Assembly: GCF_900184685.1 (NCBI RefSeq)
Contig: NZ_FXXL01000007.1
Span: 1,922,001 to 1,986,000, forward strand
Reading direction: 5' to 3'
Source of the DNA: Butyricimonas sp. Marseille-P3923
GTDB taxonomy: Bacteria > Bacteroidota > Bacteroidia > Bacteroidales > Marinifilaceae
Length of the DNA: 64,000 nucleotides
A program made the position numbers and the translations under genes. Shown one piece after another: positions 54,344-62,277 of this stretch; the stretch's first letter is position 1, and the number at the start of each line of letters is the position of its first letter. The notes under the pieces are model-generated. The model was given only the letters and a program-made list of their open reading frames with translations, ran no database searches and was not told the DNA's origin.

Positions 54344-54907
54344 TTATAACCCCAGCACCACAGATATGATAAACAGGTCTTTCAGCTTGATTTTTAATTG
54401 TTGACGTGCTCTTGCTTTATGAGTTTTCACCGTATTCACGGACACTTGCATGATCTCGGCAATCTCGTTGTTGTTGTTTCCCTCCAGATGAAGCGAGAGC
54501 ACCCGACGTTGCTCGGCAGGCAAACGATTGATTTCCGCAATCACGAGTCGGTGGACTTCCTCTTCCACCACACGATCCTGATAATCCTCCTCGGCCTCCT
54601 CCAACAGATATTCCTTGTAATACTTTTCGTGCACTTTCCTCTCTTGCAAATAATTCAGACATCGGTGGCGCATGGATTGATAAACATACATTTTCAAATG
54701 TAGGGAAGACTCGATATTTTCACGTGTTTTCCACAAATTGATAAACACGTCTTGCACCATATCTCGGCAAGCCTCCTCGTCCTTCACCATGCGGAGCCCG
54801 AAAAGGCATAAAGCATTATAATACAAATCATAGAAATAATGAAATGCACGCTCGTTCCCCCGGGTAAAAGCGATCAACTTACTATCTGTTTCATCTGTCT
54901 GGCACAT
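54344..54907 (-). CDS. ECF RNA polymerase sigma factor (FecI-like)
   Basis: 187 residues with region 2 (EEACRDMVQDVFINLWKTRE) and region 4 (LPAEQRRVLSLHLEGNNNNE; IMQVSVNTVKTHKARARQQL). First gene of locus 2. A displaced copy of the permease promoter region lies 150-320 bases upstream and points towards this gene, which may influence its transcription. Confidence 0.93.
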   Translation of the reverse strand: MCQTDETDSKLIAFTRGNERAFHYFYDLYYNALCLFGLRMVKDEEACRDMVQDVFINLWKTRENIESSLHLKMYVYQSMRHRCLNYLQERKVHEKYYKEYLLEEAEEDYQDRVVEEEVHRLVIAEINRLPAEQRRVLSLHLEGNNNNEIAEIMQVSVNTVKTHKARARQQLKIKLKDLFIISVVLGL

Positions 54908-55063
54908 ATCCCACGAGATTCATAAATTATTATCTTTCAAAAATAGAGATTATTTATTTAAATCCAAAATTCGATTTTTCCCCATCATCTCAACAAAATT
55001 ATCCTTCATCGAGATCGTGATTAAATTCCTATACAACTCCCATTTACACGAAGGACAAACCGT

Positions 55064-55231
55064 GATAACCACGTCCGCAAGGCAGGGAAACGCTCCACCA
55101 TTACAACCCGTACATCAACATGGGCAACAGCCCCGGTTTATCATTCAATTCGTATTTCATCTCATCTCGTATTTACACGTGTAAAAATAGTACATTACAA
55201 GAGATTTTACACCTTTCTCGAAAAAAAGATG
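55064..55231 (-). pseudogene. Duplicated 5' end and upstream region of the nucleobase permease gene
   Basis: Bases 55107-55231 are identical over 125 bases to 44191-44315, and the match continues with scattered mismatches to about 55064 (44148). It covers the upstream region and first about 30 codons of the permease (MKYELNDKPGLLPMLMYGL...). One change turns the Gln codon CAA after GL into TAA, so no protein results. The rest of the gene is absent. The 54908-55318 gap otherwise contains no gene I can support. Confidence 0.9.
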
Positions 55232-55279
55232 ACTTATTTTAAAATATTCTTTCCTCTCGTTCGTCTATAACAATAGAAA

Positions 55280-55291
55280 GGATTGCAATCC
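55280..55291. promoter_or_regulatory. 12-bp perfect palindrome before the small membrane protein operon
   Basis: GGATTGCAATCC, 28 bases before the first start codon. Possible operator or part of the promoter; no -7 consensus box was recognised next to it. Confidence 0.35.
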
Positions 55292-55318
55292 GAGAGTAAC
55301 TATAAAAAAGAAACGAAC

Positions 55319-55465
55319 ATGAGAAACCATAATAAAGTAATAATCCGGGAAGTAAGGGCGGTGATACCGTTTATCGTCACGCTTGGCGTCATCGCCCTAC
55401 TCACTTTATCCGTCCACTTTTTACAGGACTTCACGAAAATATATTACATTTATACAACCTATTAA
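55319..55465 (+). CDS. Small single-pass membrane protein
   Basis: 48 residues: MRNHNKVIIREVRAVIPFIV, then a membrane helix (about residues 14-34) and a short aromatic tail KIYYIYTTY. Start ATG 55319 follows an AAAAAAGAAACGAAC stretch; an upstream in-frame start adds a poor leader. Not recognised. It is 11 bases before another membrane protein and in one unit with an ECF sigma factor, so it may be part of its control circuit. Confidence 0.6.
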   Translation: MRNHNKVIIREVRAVIPFIVTLGVIALLTLSVHFLQDFTKIYYIYTTY

Positions 55466-55476
55466 TATCGAATACT

Positions 55477-55824
55477 ATGAAAAACAATAAACACAGAAAA
55501 GGCTTACACGCGCTGTTTATGCTCTTTGCACTCGCCGCTATTCCGGCCATCATCATGCTGTTGTGGAACTGGCTGATTCCCTCTATCATCGGTTGGTCTG
55601 CCATCAGCTACTGGCAAGCCCTCGGACTCTTCATCCTGAGCAGGCTATTTTTCGGGGGCTTCGGTCGTCACGGATTCGGGATGCCGCACGGAGAACATCC
55701 TCATCTTTTTCGGGAAAAATTCAAAAACATGACACCGGAAGAACGCCGCAATTTCATTCATCGACGTTTCGACCGCTTTCCCGACCAGCCGGAAGACAAT
55801 GCCCGTCCCCCCGAGGAAAAATAA
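55477..55824 (+). CDS. Small membrane protein with charged C-terminal tail
   Basis: 115 residues. Two membrane helices (about 10-32 and 42-60), a Gly/His-rich hinge (FGGFGRHGFGMPHGEHPHLF), then a hydrophilic tail with FKNMTPEERRNFIHRRFDRF. The MTPEERR segment recalls periplasmic metal-stress proteins (Spy/CnrX type) but is too short for a call. It ends 6 bases before the ECF sigma start. By position it is a candidate membrane-bound anti-sigma factor or sensor; this is inference. Confidence 0.7.
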   Translation: MKNNKHRKGLHALFMLFALAAIPAIIMLLWNWLIPSIIGWSAISYWQALGLFILSRLFFGGFGRHGFGMPHGEHPHLFREKFKNMTPEERRNFIHRRFDRFPDQPEDNARPPEEK

Positions 55825-55830
55825 ATACCC

Positions 55831-56373
55831 ATGGACGTAACGACCATTTTCAAGAACTACCAGTCGCGACTGAAAGGTTATATTGCCCAACGGGTTTCTT
55901 CACGAGAAGACCGGGAAGACATACTACAAGATGTCTTCTATAAATTACTCCAAACGGATCCCGCGGAGCCTCCCATTCGGCAGATATCAGCATGGCTCTA
56001 TTCCGTGGCACGCAACCTCATTATCGACAAGAACCGGAAGCACAAAGAAGAACAAATGCCGCTTCTGCCGCAATATGACGATGAAACGCTCGTGCTGAAA
56101 GAAATGTCGGAATTTCTGTTCGACGCCGACACCTCGCCGGAAAAAGAATACACCCGTTCCCTCGTCTGGGAAGAACTGGACAAAGCCTTGACAGAACTAC
56201 CCGAGGAACAACGCACCGTGTTTGAACTGACCGAATTACAAGGCATCTCGTTCAAAGAGATTTCCGCATCGACAGGCATCCCCGTGAACACGCTTATTTC
56301 CCGCAAACGCTACGCGGTGCTGTACTTGAGAGAACAACTATACGAACTATACGAGGAATTGCTACAGGAATAA
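55831..56373 (+). CDS. ECF RNA polymerase sigma factor (SigZ-like)
   Basis: 180 residues. Region 2: SSREDREDILQDVFYKLLQT and ISAWLYSVARNLIIDKNRKH; region 4: LPEEQRTVFELTELQGISFK, EISASTGIPVNTLISRKRYA. It differs from the FecI-like sigmas of the Sus loci and has no FecR neighbour. The two small membrane proteins upstream are probably its regulators or targets. Confidence 0.88.
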   Translation: MDVTTIFKNYQSRLKGYIAQRVSSREDREDILQDVFYKLLQTDPAEPPIRQISAWLYSVARNLIIDKNRKHKEEQMPLLPQYDDETLVLKEMSEFLFDADTSPEKEYTRSLVWEELDKALTELPEEQRTVFELTELQGISFKEISASTGIPVNTLISRKRYAVLYLREQLYELYEELLQE

Positions 56374-56434
56374 TCTCCCCCCACCCTTTCGGATTATGTT
56401 TTAACAATTGCTATGAATCTTCACCCAAAAAATG

Positions 56435-56442
56435 TATGTTTG
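56435..56442 (+). promoter_or_regulatory. Candidate promoter -7 box of the flavoprotein gene
   Basis: TATGTTTG fits TAnnTTTG about 65 bases before the start; the nearest TTG (56408-56410) is 24 bases upstream, longer than ideal. Confidence 0.4.
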
Positions 56443-56507
56443 TCACAGCAACCAACATTTCACGTGAACACACGTAAAAAGACAAATAAACAATAAAACT
56501 CAAACAA

Positions 56508-57143
56508 ATGAAAGTAATCGCTATTAACGGAAGTCCTCACCCGCAAGGAAATACTTTTCAGGCTTTAAAAGTCATAGGAGAAGAATTGAAAAAAGAGAAT
56601 ATCGAATTTGAGATACTGCAAGTCGGAAGCCAGAAGATACACGGTTGCATGGGATGCAACATGTGCTTCAAGAATCATAACGAACGGTGCGTCATTACCA
56701 CGGACACGCTCAACGACTTGCTGCAAAAGATAAAAGATGTCGACGGGCTGATTCTCGGTTCTCCCGTTCATTATTCAGGTATCGCCGGAACAATGAAATG
56801 CTTCCTCGACCGCACCTTCTACGTTGCCGGGGCAAACGGCAACTGGTTCCGCCATAAAGTAGGGGCAGCCATCGTTGCCGTTCGCCGTTCAGGCGGTTCT
56901 GCCACGCTGGACGGGCTGAATCATTACCTCACGTATTCCGAAATGCTCGTGCCGACCTCCAATTACTGGAATATTATCCACGGGTTGAAAGCCGGAGAAA
57001 TCATTCAAGACAACGAAGGGCTACAAATCATGCGAACACTGGGGAAAAATATGGCTTGGTTGATGAAAATGAAAGAACAGACGAAAGACACGCTCACTCC
57101 ACCCGAAGGGGAGAGTAAAATTATGACTAATTTCATCCGCTAA
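56508..57143 (+). CDS. Flavodoxin-fold oxidoreductase, iron-sulfur flavoprotein-like
   Basis: 211-residue NAD(P)H-dependent FMN reductase-type protein. FMN-binding loop INGSPHPQGNTFQALK at the start and GSPVHYSGIAGTMKCFLDR near residue 83. A compact Cys cluster GCMGCNMCFKNHNERC (C-x2-C-x2-C-x7-C) near residue 46-59 is the 4Fe-4S motif of the Isf iron-sulfur flavoproteins. Probable role: electron transfer or reduction of quinones or O2 products; the exact substrate is unknown. It is a single-gene unit. Confidence 0.88.
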   Translation: MKVIAINGSPHPQGNTFQALKVIGEELKKENIEFEILQVGSQKIHGCMGCNMCFKNHNERCVITTDTLNDLLQKIKDVDGLILGSPVHYSGIAGTMKCFLDRTFYVAGANGNWFRHKVGAAIVAVRRSGGSATLDGLNHYLTYSEMLVPTSNYWNIIHGLKAGEIIQDNEGLQIMRTLGKNMAWLMKMKEQTKDTLTPPEGESKIMTNFIR

Positions 57144-57210
57144 AAAGAATAGAGAGTAACTAGCTCTCCCTCTGTTTATAGAGGAGGAGTTGAAATAGTA
57201 ATTTTACTAC

Positions 57211-58137
57211 ATGATCATCAGTGCCAGCAGAAGAACAGACATCCCCTCTTTTTACTCGGAATGGTTCGTCAACCGAGTAAAGGAAGGGTACGTACTCGTT
57301 CCAAATCCTTTTAACCCGAAACAGCTCAGCCGGGTGCGGCTCACGCCGGATGTCGTCGACTGTATGGTTTTCTGGACAAAGAATGCCGCCCCGATGCTTG
57401 ATAAACTGGATGCCTTAAAGGATTTCAAGTATTATTTCCAATTCACGTTAAACCCTTACGGGAAAGAGATTGAAGGAAACCTCCCGTCGCTCGAACAACG
57501 GATAGACACCTTCAAACGCCTTGCCGAAAAGATCGGCAAAGAAAAAGTGATATGGCGGTACGATCCCATATTGACGAACTCCAAGTATAACACGCGATTC
57601 CACGAAGAAGCATTCGCATCTATCGCCTCGCGACTGAAAGACCACACGGAAAGATGCATGCTCGGCTTTATCGATCACTACACCCACGTCCGGCAAGCCG
57701 TCACGCGACATGACATTCACCCCCTATCCATGGAAGAAATCCGGGAAATGGCAACCTCTTTCGTGCAGACAATCCCCGACACGATACACCTCGACACGTG
57801 TACCGTGAAAGTCGATCTTCGGGACATGGGCATTCCCGCCGGAATGTGCATCGACAAAGAACTGATAGAAAGGATTATCGGTTACCCGATCACGGCAAGA
57901 AAGGACAAGAATCAACGGGATATATGCCAATGTATCGAGAGCATCGACATCGGCACGTATGACTCCTGCCTCAACGGTTGCATATACTGTTACGCCAACA
58001 CGGGCAAAGGGAAACTGTCACGCAACACGGAACGGCACGACAAACATTCGCCCAAACTCGTCGGACACGTTCTGGAAGACGACGTGATAAAAGAGCGGGA
58101 AATGAAAAGCCTGCGAAGCGACCCCACGTTATTTTAA
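57211..58137 (+). CDS. DUF1848 domain protein with C-terminal CxxxCxxC motif
   Basis: 308 residues. The N-terminus MIISASRRTDIPSFYSEWFV and the VFWTKNAAPMLDKLD segment are diagnostic of DUF1848. The C-terminus has C239-x-C241 and then C253xxxC257xxC260 (SCLNGCIYCYAN), which is the spacing of the radical SAM iron-sulfur motif but at the wrong end of the protein. The middle shows an alternating beta/alpha pattern (KVIWRYDPILTN; TCTVKVDLRDMG) compatible with a TIM barrel. Function unknown. Whether this is a permuted radical SAM enzyme is discussed in the findings. Confidence 0.88.
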   Translation: MIISASRRTDIPSFYSEWFVNRVKEGYVLVPNPFNPKQLSRVRLTPDVVDCMVFWTKNAAPMLDKLDALKDFKYYFQFTLNPYGKEIEGNLPSLEQRIDTFKRLAEKIGKEKVIWRYDPILTNSKYNTRFHEEAFASIASRLKDHTERCMLGFIDHYTHVRQAVTRHDIHPLSMEEIREMATSFVQTIPDTIHLDTCTVKVDLRDMGIPAGMCIDKELIERIIGYPITARKDKNQRDICQCIESIDIGTYDSCLNGCIYCYANTGKGKLSRNTERHDKHSPKLVGHVLEDDVIKEREMKSLRSDPTLF

Positions 58138-58235
58138 CGCCTCTCTTCAAATCCGGTCACAATCCCGACACCCCTTCCCCAGCACGGGCGAAACACTCGT
58201 TTCCGCGTTATATTTCCATTTTATTACAGTTTTAG

Positions 58236-58267
58236 CTTGCAACGAACCTAAATTCCGCGTATATTTG
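58236..58267 (+). promoter_or_regulatory. Likely promoter of the methyltransferase-rsgA operon
   Basis: CTTG (58236-58239), 20 bases, TATATTTG (58260-58267), close to the phylum consensus. It implies a leader of about 210 bases. Bases 58138-58235 of this 346-base gap show nothing recognisable. Confidence 0.55.
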
Positions 58268-58423
58268 TAACACTAAAAATTATTTGATGTTTAATAGTTT
58301 ATTTATTATTTCGGATTTGGTATTGTAAACAATCTGTATTTCCCGTACAGGTTGTCCCCTTCGTTTATTCTCGAGTAATTCCATTCGAGTATATTATCTA
58401 TTGTATTAATTAAATTTTTAACC

Positions 58424-58475
58424 CGTATACAATAATGACAGCATTAATTATGCTTTCGCTTGTATACCGTATACG
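58424..58475. promoter_or_regulatory. Three GTATAC sites in the methyltransferase leader
   Basis: CGTATACAA (58424-58432) is opposed by TTGTATAC (58460-58467), forming an inverted repeat, and is followed by the palindrome CGTATACG (58468-58475), ending 8 bases before the start codon. It could be a leader hairpin that hides the start or a binding site. Confidence 0.4.
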
Positions 58476-58483
58476 TTAAGAAA

Positions 58484-59263
58484 ATGAGTAACGAAAATAA
58501 AACAATTCATGAATTCGATTTCAATTTAATCTGCGAATATTTCCTAAGTACAGAACGTCAAGGACCCGGAAGTCCCGAGGCAACCCTTAAAGCGCTGGGC
58601 TTTATAGACAATCTTTCCGACCAATCCCGCATCGCCGATTTAGGTTGCGGCACGGGTGGTCAGACAATGATATTGGCACAACACGCCCCGGGACACATTA
58701 CAGGTCTTGACTTCTTCCCGGGATTCATTGACCGGTTCAACCACAACGCCGGGGAATTGAATCTTCAGCATCGAGTAAAAGGAATCGTCGGCTCGATGGA
58801 CAACCTTCCTTTCGGAGAGGAAGAACTGGACTTAATCTGGTCGGAAGGAGCTATCTATAACATCGGGTTTGAACGAGGACTGAACGAGTGGCGCAAATAT
58901 TTGAAAACAGGGGGATACATCGCCGTTTCCGAAAGCGCATGGTTTACCGAAGAACGCCCCGCGGAAATTCATGATTTCTGGATGGCAGCCTACCCGGAGA
59001 TAGACACGATTCCCCGTCAATTAGCCCGAATACAGAAAGCAGGGTATCTTCTCGTCGCTTCCTTTATCCTGCCTACAACCTGCTGGACAGAGCATTATTA
59101 TACCCCACTGGTAAAAGCAAGAGAAAAATTCACTGCCAAATACCCGGGAAATAAAACCGCCGAAGAACTCATCTCCTCCTCGCGCCACGAAGAGGAACTA
59201 TACCGCAAGTATAAAGAATTCTACGGTTATGTATTTTACATCGCGAAAAAAATAAAACAATGA
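58484..59263 (+). CDS. Class I SAM-dependent methyltransferase
   Basis: 259-residue Rossmann methyltransferase. Motif [20 protein letters not shown] lies near residue 50, followed by [13 protein letters not shown] and [20 protein letters not shown], the usual motif II/III order of small-molecule methyltransferases. ATG 58484 ([12 protein letters not shown]) is preferred to a TTG eight codons earlier. The substrate is unknown. Its stop overlaps the rsgA start by 4 bases (ATGA), so the two are translationally coupled, although their functions have no obvious link. Confidence 0.88.
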   Translation: MSNENKTIHEFDFNLICEYFLSTERQGPGSPEATLKALGFIDNLSDQSRIADLGCGTGGQTMILAQHAPGHITGLDFFPGFIDRFNHNAGELNLQHRVKGIVGSMDNLPFGEEELDLIWSEGAIYNIGFERGLNEWRKYLKTGGYIAVSESAWFTEERPAEIHDFWMAAYPEIDTIPRQLARIQKAGYLLVASFILPTTCWTEHYYTPLVKAREKFTAKYPGNKTAEELISSSRHEEELYRKYKEFYGYVFYIAKKIKQ

Positions 59264-60270
59264 ATAATCTAAATACTTACGCCACTCTGCCACGAGGGCG
59301 AGTGGCTATCGTACACCGCACTTGTTATGAAGTGATTTCCGAAAACGGGGTGTTCCAATGTGAACTAACGGGCAACATGATGTTCGGCAAATCGGACTTT
59401 GAACTGCCTTGCACGGGCGATTGGGTAATTTTCCAACCGTTCGATGAAAACAAAGGAATAATCGTCGATATGTTACCCCGCGAGCGAACTCTGTATCGCA
59501 AGAAAGTCGGGACAGTCGCCGACAAACAAGCCATTGCCGCACATGTTGACAAGGCATTTATCGTGCAGAGTCTTGACGGTAACTTCAACCTCCGCAGGGT
59601 TGAACGCTTCATGATTCAAATACTGGAAGAAAACATCAAACCCGTGCTGGTACTCAACAAAGCCGATTTAGGTTTTGACAGACGGGAAGTGGAAGAAGCG
59701 TTGAAGCACAGCGCCTGCCGGATGCCCGTGTTTTTCACGAGCATTCATCATCCCGAAACTATACTCCGGTTACGGGAATCCATAAAGGAAGGCGAAACAG
59801 TGGTATTTGTCGGCTCTTCGGGAGTCGGGAAAAGTTCCTTGATTAACGCCCTTAGCGAGAAATCGGTATTGCTCACGTCCGACGTAAGCCAATCCACCGG
59901 AAAAGGACGCCACACGTCCACACGCCGAGAAATGCTATTGCTGGACGGCTCGGGCATACTGATTGACACACCCGGCGTTCGGGAATTCGGGTTAGCAATT
60001 GACAATCCCGATTCTTTAGCGGAAATGCTGGACATTTCGGACTATGCCGAATCGTGTCGTTTCAAGGATTGCACGCACACGAATGAACCCGGCTGCGCGG
60101 TTCTGGAAGCAATAAACAACGGTATATTAGATATCGAGGTATACAAAAGCTACATGAAACTCCGGCGAGAAGCATGGCATTTCTCCACTTCCGAACACGA
60201 AAAGCGTAAAAAAGACAAAACCTTTTCAAAACTCGTGGACGAGGTAAAGAAGCAGAAAGAGAATCGCTAA
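59260..60270 (+). CDS. rsgA: Ribosome small subunit-dependent GTPase A
   Basis: 336-residue circularly permuted GTPase that checks late assembly of the 30S subunit. N-terminal OB fold, then NKAD (G4, VLNKADLGF) ahead of the P-loop [12 protein letters not shown] (G1) and DTPGVREFG (G3), the permuted order that defines the family. The C-terminal zinc site [14 protein letters not shown] is complete. It is coupled to the methyltransferase and followed by a hairpin at 60311-60376. Confidence 0.95.
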   Translation: MNNLNTYATLPRGRVAIVHRTCYEVISENGVFQCELTGNMMFGKSDFELPCTGDWVIFQPFDENKGIIVDMLPRERTLYRKKVGTVADKQAIAAHVDKAFIVQSLDGNFNLRRVERFMIQILEENIKPVLVLNKADLGFDRREVEEALKHSACRMPVFFTSIHHPETILRLRESIKEGETVVFVGSSGVGKSSLINALSEKSVLLTSDVSQSTGKGRHTSTRREMLLLDGSGILIDTPGVREFGLAIDNPDSLAEMLDISDYAESCRFKDCTHTNEPGCAVLEAINNGILDIEVYKSYMKLRREAWHFSTSEHEKRKKDKTFSKLVDEVKKQKENR

Positions 60271-60310
60271 TCTCGGCTTCAAGAGGTTGCCCCGAAAGCC
60301 CCGTTTGTAC

Positions 60311-60376
60311 CCCGGGAGCAAAGCGAAAGATCTCCTAAAAGTCACTGTTGGCAAGAGATCTTTCGCTTCACCCGGG
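60311..60376 (+). terminator. Large hairpin after rsgA
   Basis: CCCGGGAGCAAAGCGAAAGA-TCTC and GAGA-TCTTTCGCTTCACCCGGG: the inner GCGAAAGATCTC/GAGATCTTTCGC is a perfect 12-bp stem and CCCGGG closes it outside. No T-tract follows, so a structural or repeat origin is also possible. Confidence 0.55.
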
Positions 60377-60408
60377 AACACAAATAGCATTTCAGTAACA
60401 AATTGCAG

Positions 60409-60896
60409 ATGGAATTACCCGGACTTAGAGGCTTTTCTGAACGCAATTTGAAAAACATGCGGACATTTTATGAAAAAACAAGATTATGCAGAACATCAAG
60501 AATTTCATTATGACATTTGGCAGGGATTTTACATTCATTGGAAATCAGTTCCGTGTTGAAGCATTAGGGCATACTCATATAATAGACTTGCTTTTCTTTA
60601 ATCGTGAATTATCCTCACTAGTTGCAATAGAATTGAAGACAGGAGCATTCAAAACGGCATACTTGGGACAACTGAATATGTATCTTCGTGTACTTGACGA
60701 TTTTGTCCGCAAACCAAATGAAAATCCTTCGATTGATATTGTTTTATGCAAGAGCGCAGATAAAGCGTATGTGAAATATGTTGTTAAGGATTATAATAAA
60801 CCTATGGAAGTTGCGACATACAAGACAGCATGAGATATGCCTGAACGATTAAGAAATGTCCTGCCTGATATGGAAGAACTTAAAAAGCTATTATAA
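60409..60896 (+). pseudogene. Decayed DUF1016 (YhcG-type) PDDEXK nuclease gene
   Basis: Two matching pieces of a DUF1016 protein. The first, from ATG 60409, reads ELPGLRGFSERNLKNMRTFY, the end of the N-terminal domain, and runs into a stop at 60480s. The second, 60486-60833, is in another frame and carries the PDDEXK core: GNQFRVEALGHTHIIDLLFF ... LVAIELKTGAFKTAYLGQLN, with the D and ExK catalytic residues. An in-frame TGA at 60831 precedes the true end DMPERLRNVLPDMEELKKLL with stop at 60894. The start of the N-domain and the region joining the two pieces are missing. Intact relatives are nucleases often found in defence or mobile regions. Confidence 0.8.
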
Positions 60897-61510
60897 CCAG
60901 AAGATTGCACTTCTATTGTGAATCTTCACATAACAACCTAAAAACAGTATCTAACCCGCGCAAAACAGAATCAAAATACTTTTCACTGTTTTCCACCCCT
61001 GTTCGTGATAAATTACTGCCCTATTCAGTTATCTAACAAGAATTAATAATAAATATTCCATATATTTTGCTATTATTAAATTTTATTTAATTACAATTAA
61101 ATTTCTATTTCTACACCTTTAAAATAGGAGATGAATAGGGGTTAAATAGGAGTTGAATAGGAGATGCTATAAATCAACTATAATGTATATATACAATATA
61201 TACTTATCATTTAACTTATTTTAGCTTGAACACAAGAGGAAAAAGTTCAATCTTCTCACCATTCCATTTTGACAATCGCCCAATATAACGAGAATGTCGA
61301 ACTTCCTCCATCTACTTTAAAAATTTTTTCAGGGAAATAAATCAAAAGTATAAACAAAAGTTACAAACACAAATCTGTATTATCCTGAAAAAGTTTACTC
61401 TCACAATTAGTAAACCTACTTCAGGAAGACACATATTGAGTAAAAAGAAATAAACCTGCTCACAAAAAAATGTGCAGGTGAATTTCTTGTTTCTCAAAAA
61501 AATAGCCCGA
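60897..61510. other. AT-rich stretch without a supported gene
   Basis: About 610 bases, markedly more AT-rich than its surroundings, with no open frame that looks like a gene. The one distinct structure is the 11-bp tandem repeat at 61123-61166. Together with the decayed nuclease gene this looks like the remains of a mobile or horizontally acquired segment (inference). Confidence 0.6.
61123..61166. repeat. Four tandem 11-bp repeats
   Basis: AATAGGAGATG, AATAGGGGTTA, AATAGGAGTTG, AATAGGAGATG in exact register. One helical turn per unit suggests a protein-binding array; function unknown. Confidence 0.8.
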
Positions 61511-61514
61511 TTAT

Positions 61515-61545
61515 TTTGAAAATAAAAATAAACGCTCTACTTTTG
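61515..61545 (+). promoter_or_regulatory. Promoter of the TetR regulator gene
   Basis: TTTG (61515-61518), 19 bases, TACTTTTG (61538-61545): an exact match to the phylum consensus. The operator begins at the next base, so repressor binding would cover the transcription start. Confidence 0.8.
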
Positions 61546-61561
61546 TAGACCAAACAGTCTA
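61546..61561. promoter_or_regulatory. Operator 1 (tetR self-regulation)
   Basis: TAGACCAAACAGTCTA, an imperfect 16-bp palindrome directly after the -7 box. It differs at two positions from operator 2 in front of the receptor gene. Confidence 0.7.
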
Positions 61562-61585
61562 ATAAAGATTATATCACTCTTTAAT

Positions 61586-62170
61586 ATGAACGATACGAAA
61601 AATATTATTCTCCTTACCGCCTTGCGCCTGTTCCTCCAAAAGGGGTATCGGGAAATCACCATGCAGGATATTCTGGATGCTTCGGGGCAGGCCAAAGGCA
61701 CTTTCTATTATCACTTCAAGAACAAGGAGACTGTGTTCGAGGAATCGGCCAGATACTTGATCGTGAACTATATGACGATCAATCACAGCCGTTTGTCTTA
61801 CGAGTCGGTGCGAAGTTTTATCGATTCCCTATTCCATGTACGTGAAAAAGCAGCCCGCAAAATGTCGGGACTGGGCGAAAAATTCAAAGTGCAGATATTG
61901 ATTGGACAAGCCTCCATGCGCATACCGGCACTGGGAAAGATGATTTCGGAGCAGGAACAGCGGGAGCGCGAGGCATGGGGAAAAGCTCTTGCAGTCGGCC
62001 GGGAGCGTGGTGAGATAGCGACCAACTTACCCGACGAAGAAATCGTTGCATTGTTTATGGACGTATATGAAGGCGTAAGTTCCAAACAATTGAAAAGCCT
62101 TTGCAACATAGACACTTTGAAATATATCAAACGCGACTGGGAAAGTCTTTATGCGCTGATAACGCAATAA
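61586..62170 (+). CDS. TetR/AcrR family transcriptional regulator
   Basis: 194 residues. N-terminal helix-turn-helix: LLTALRLFLQKGYREITMQD, ILDASGQAKGTFYYHFKNKE (residues about 8-48), the TetR signature. The C-terminal part is an all-helical ligand and dimer domain (FKVQILIGQASMRIPALGKM). Together with the two shared operators it should repress both itself and the TonB-dependent receptor downstream; the inducer is unknown. It lies 107 bases before the receptor. Confidence 0.93.
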   Translation: MNDTKNIILLTALRLFLQKGYREITMQDILDASGQAKGTFYYHFKNKETVFEESARYLIVNYMTINHSRLSYESVRSFIDSLFHVREKAARKMSGLGEKFKVQILIGQASMRIPALGKMISEQEQREREAWGKALAVGRERGEIATNLPDEEIVALFMDVYEGVSSKQLKSLCNIDTLKYIKRDWESLYALITQ

Positions 62171-62238
62171 TACATATTAAAATCATCCTATCGTAGACTC
62201 GTCGAATTGTATTCGGCGGAAATTCACATAGGGACAAT

Positions 62239-62254
62239 TAGACCAAATGGTCTA
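62239..62254. promoter_or_regulatory. Operator 2 (receptor gene)
   Basis: TAGACCAAATGGTCTA, palindromic except for the two central bases, 23 bases before the receptor start codon. It shares 14 of 16 positions with operator 1. Confidence 0.75.
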
Positions 62255-62277
62255 CAAACAATTTAAATACAACAATT

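Noticed and set aside
55283-55465. Longer start (60 residues) for the small membrane protein
   Set aside because: The extra 12 residues (MQSESNYKKETN) overlap the palindrome and are not expected before a signal-anchor protein; ATG 55319 is better placed.
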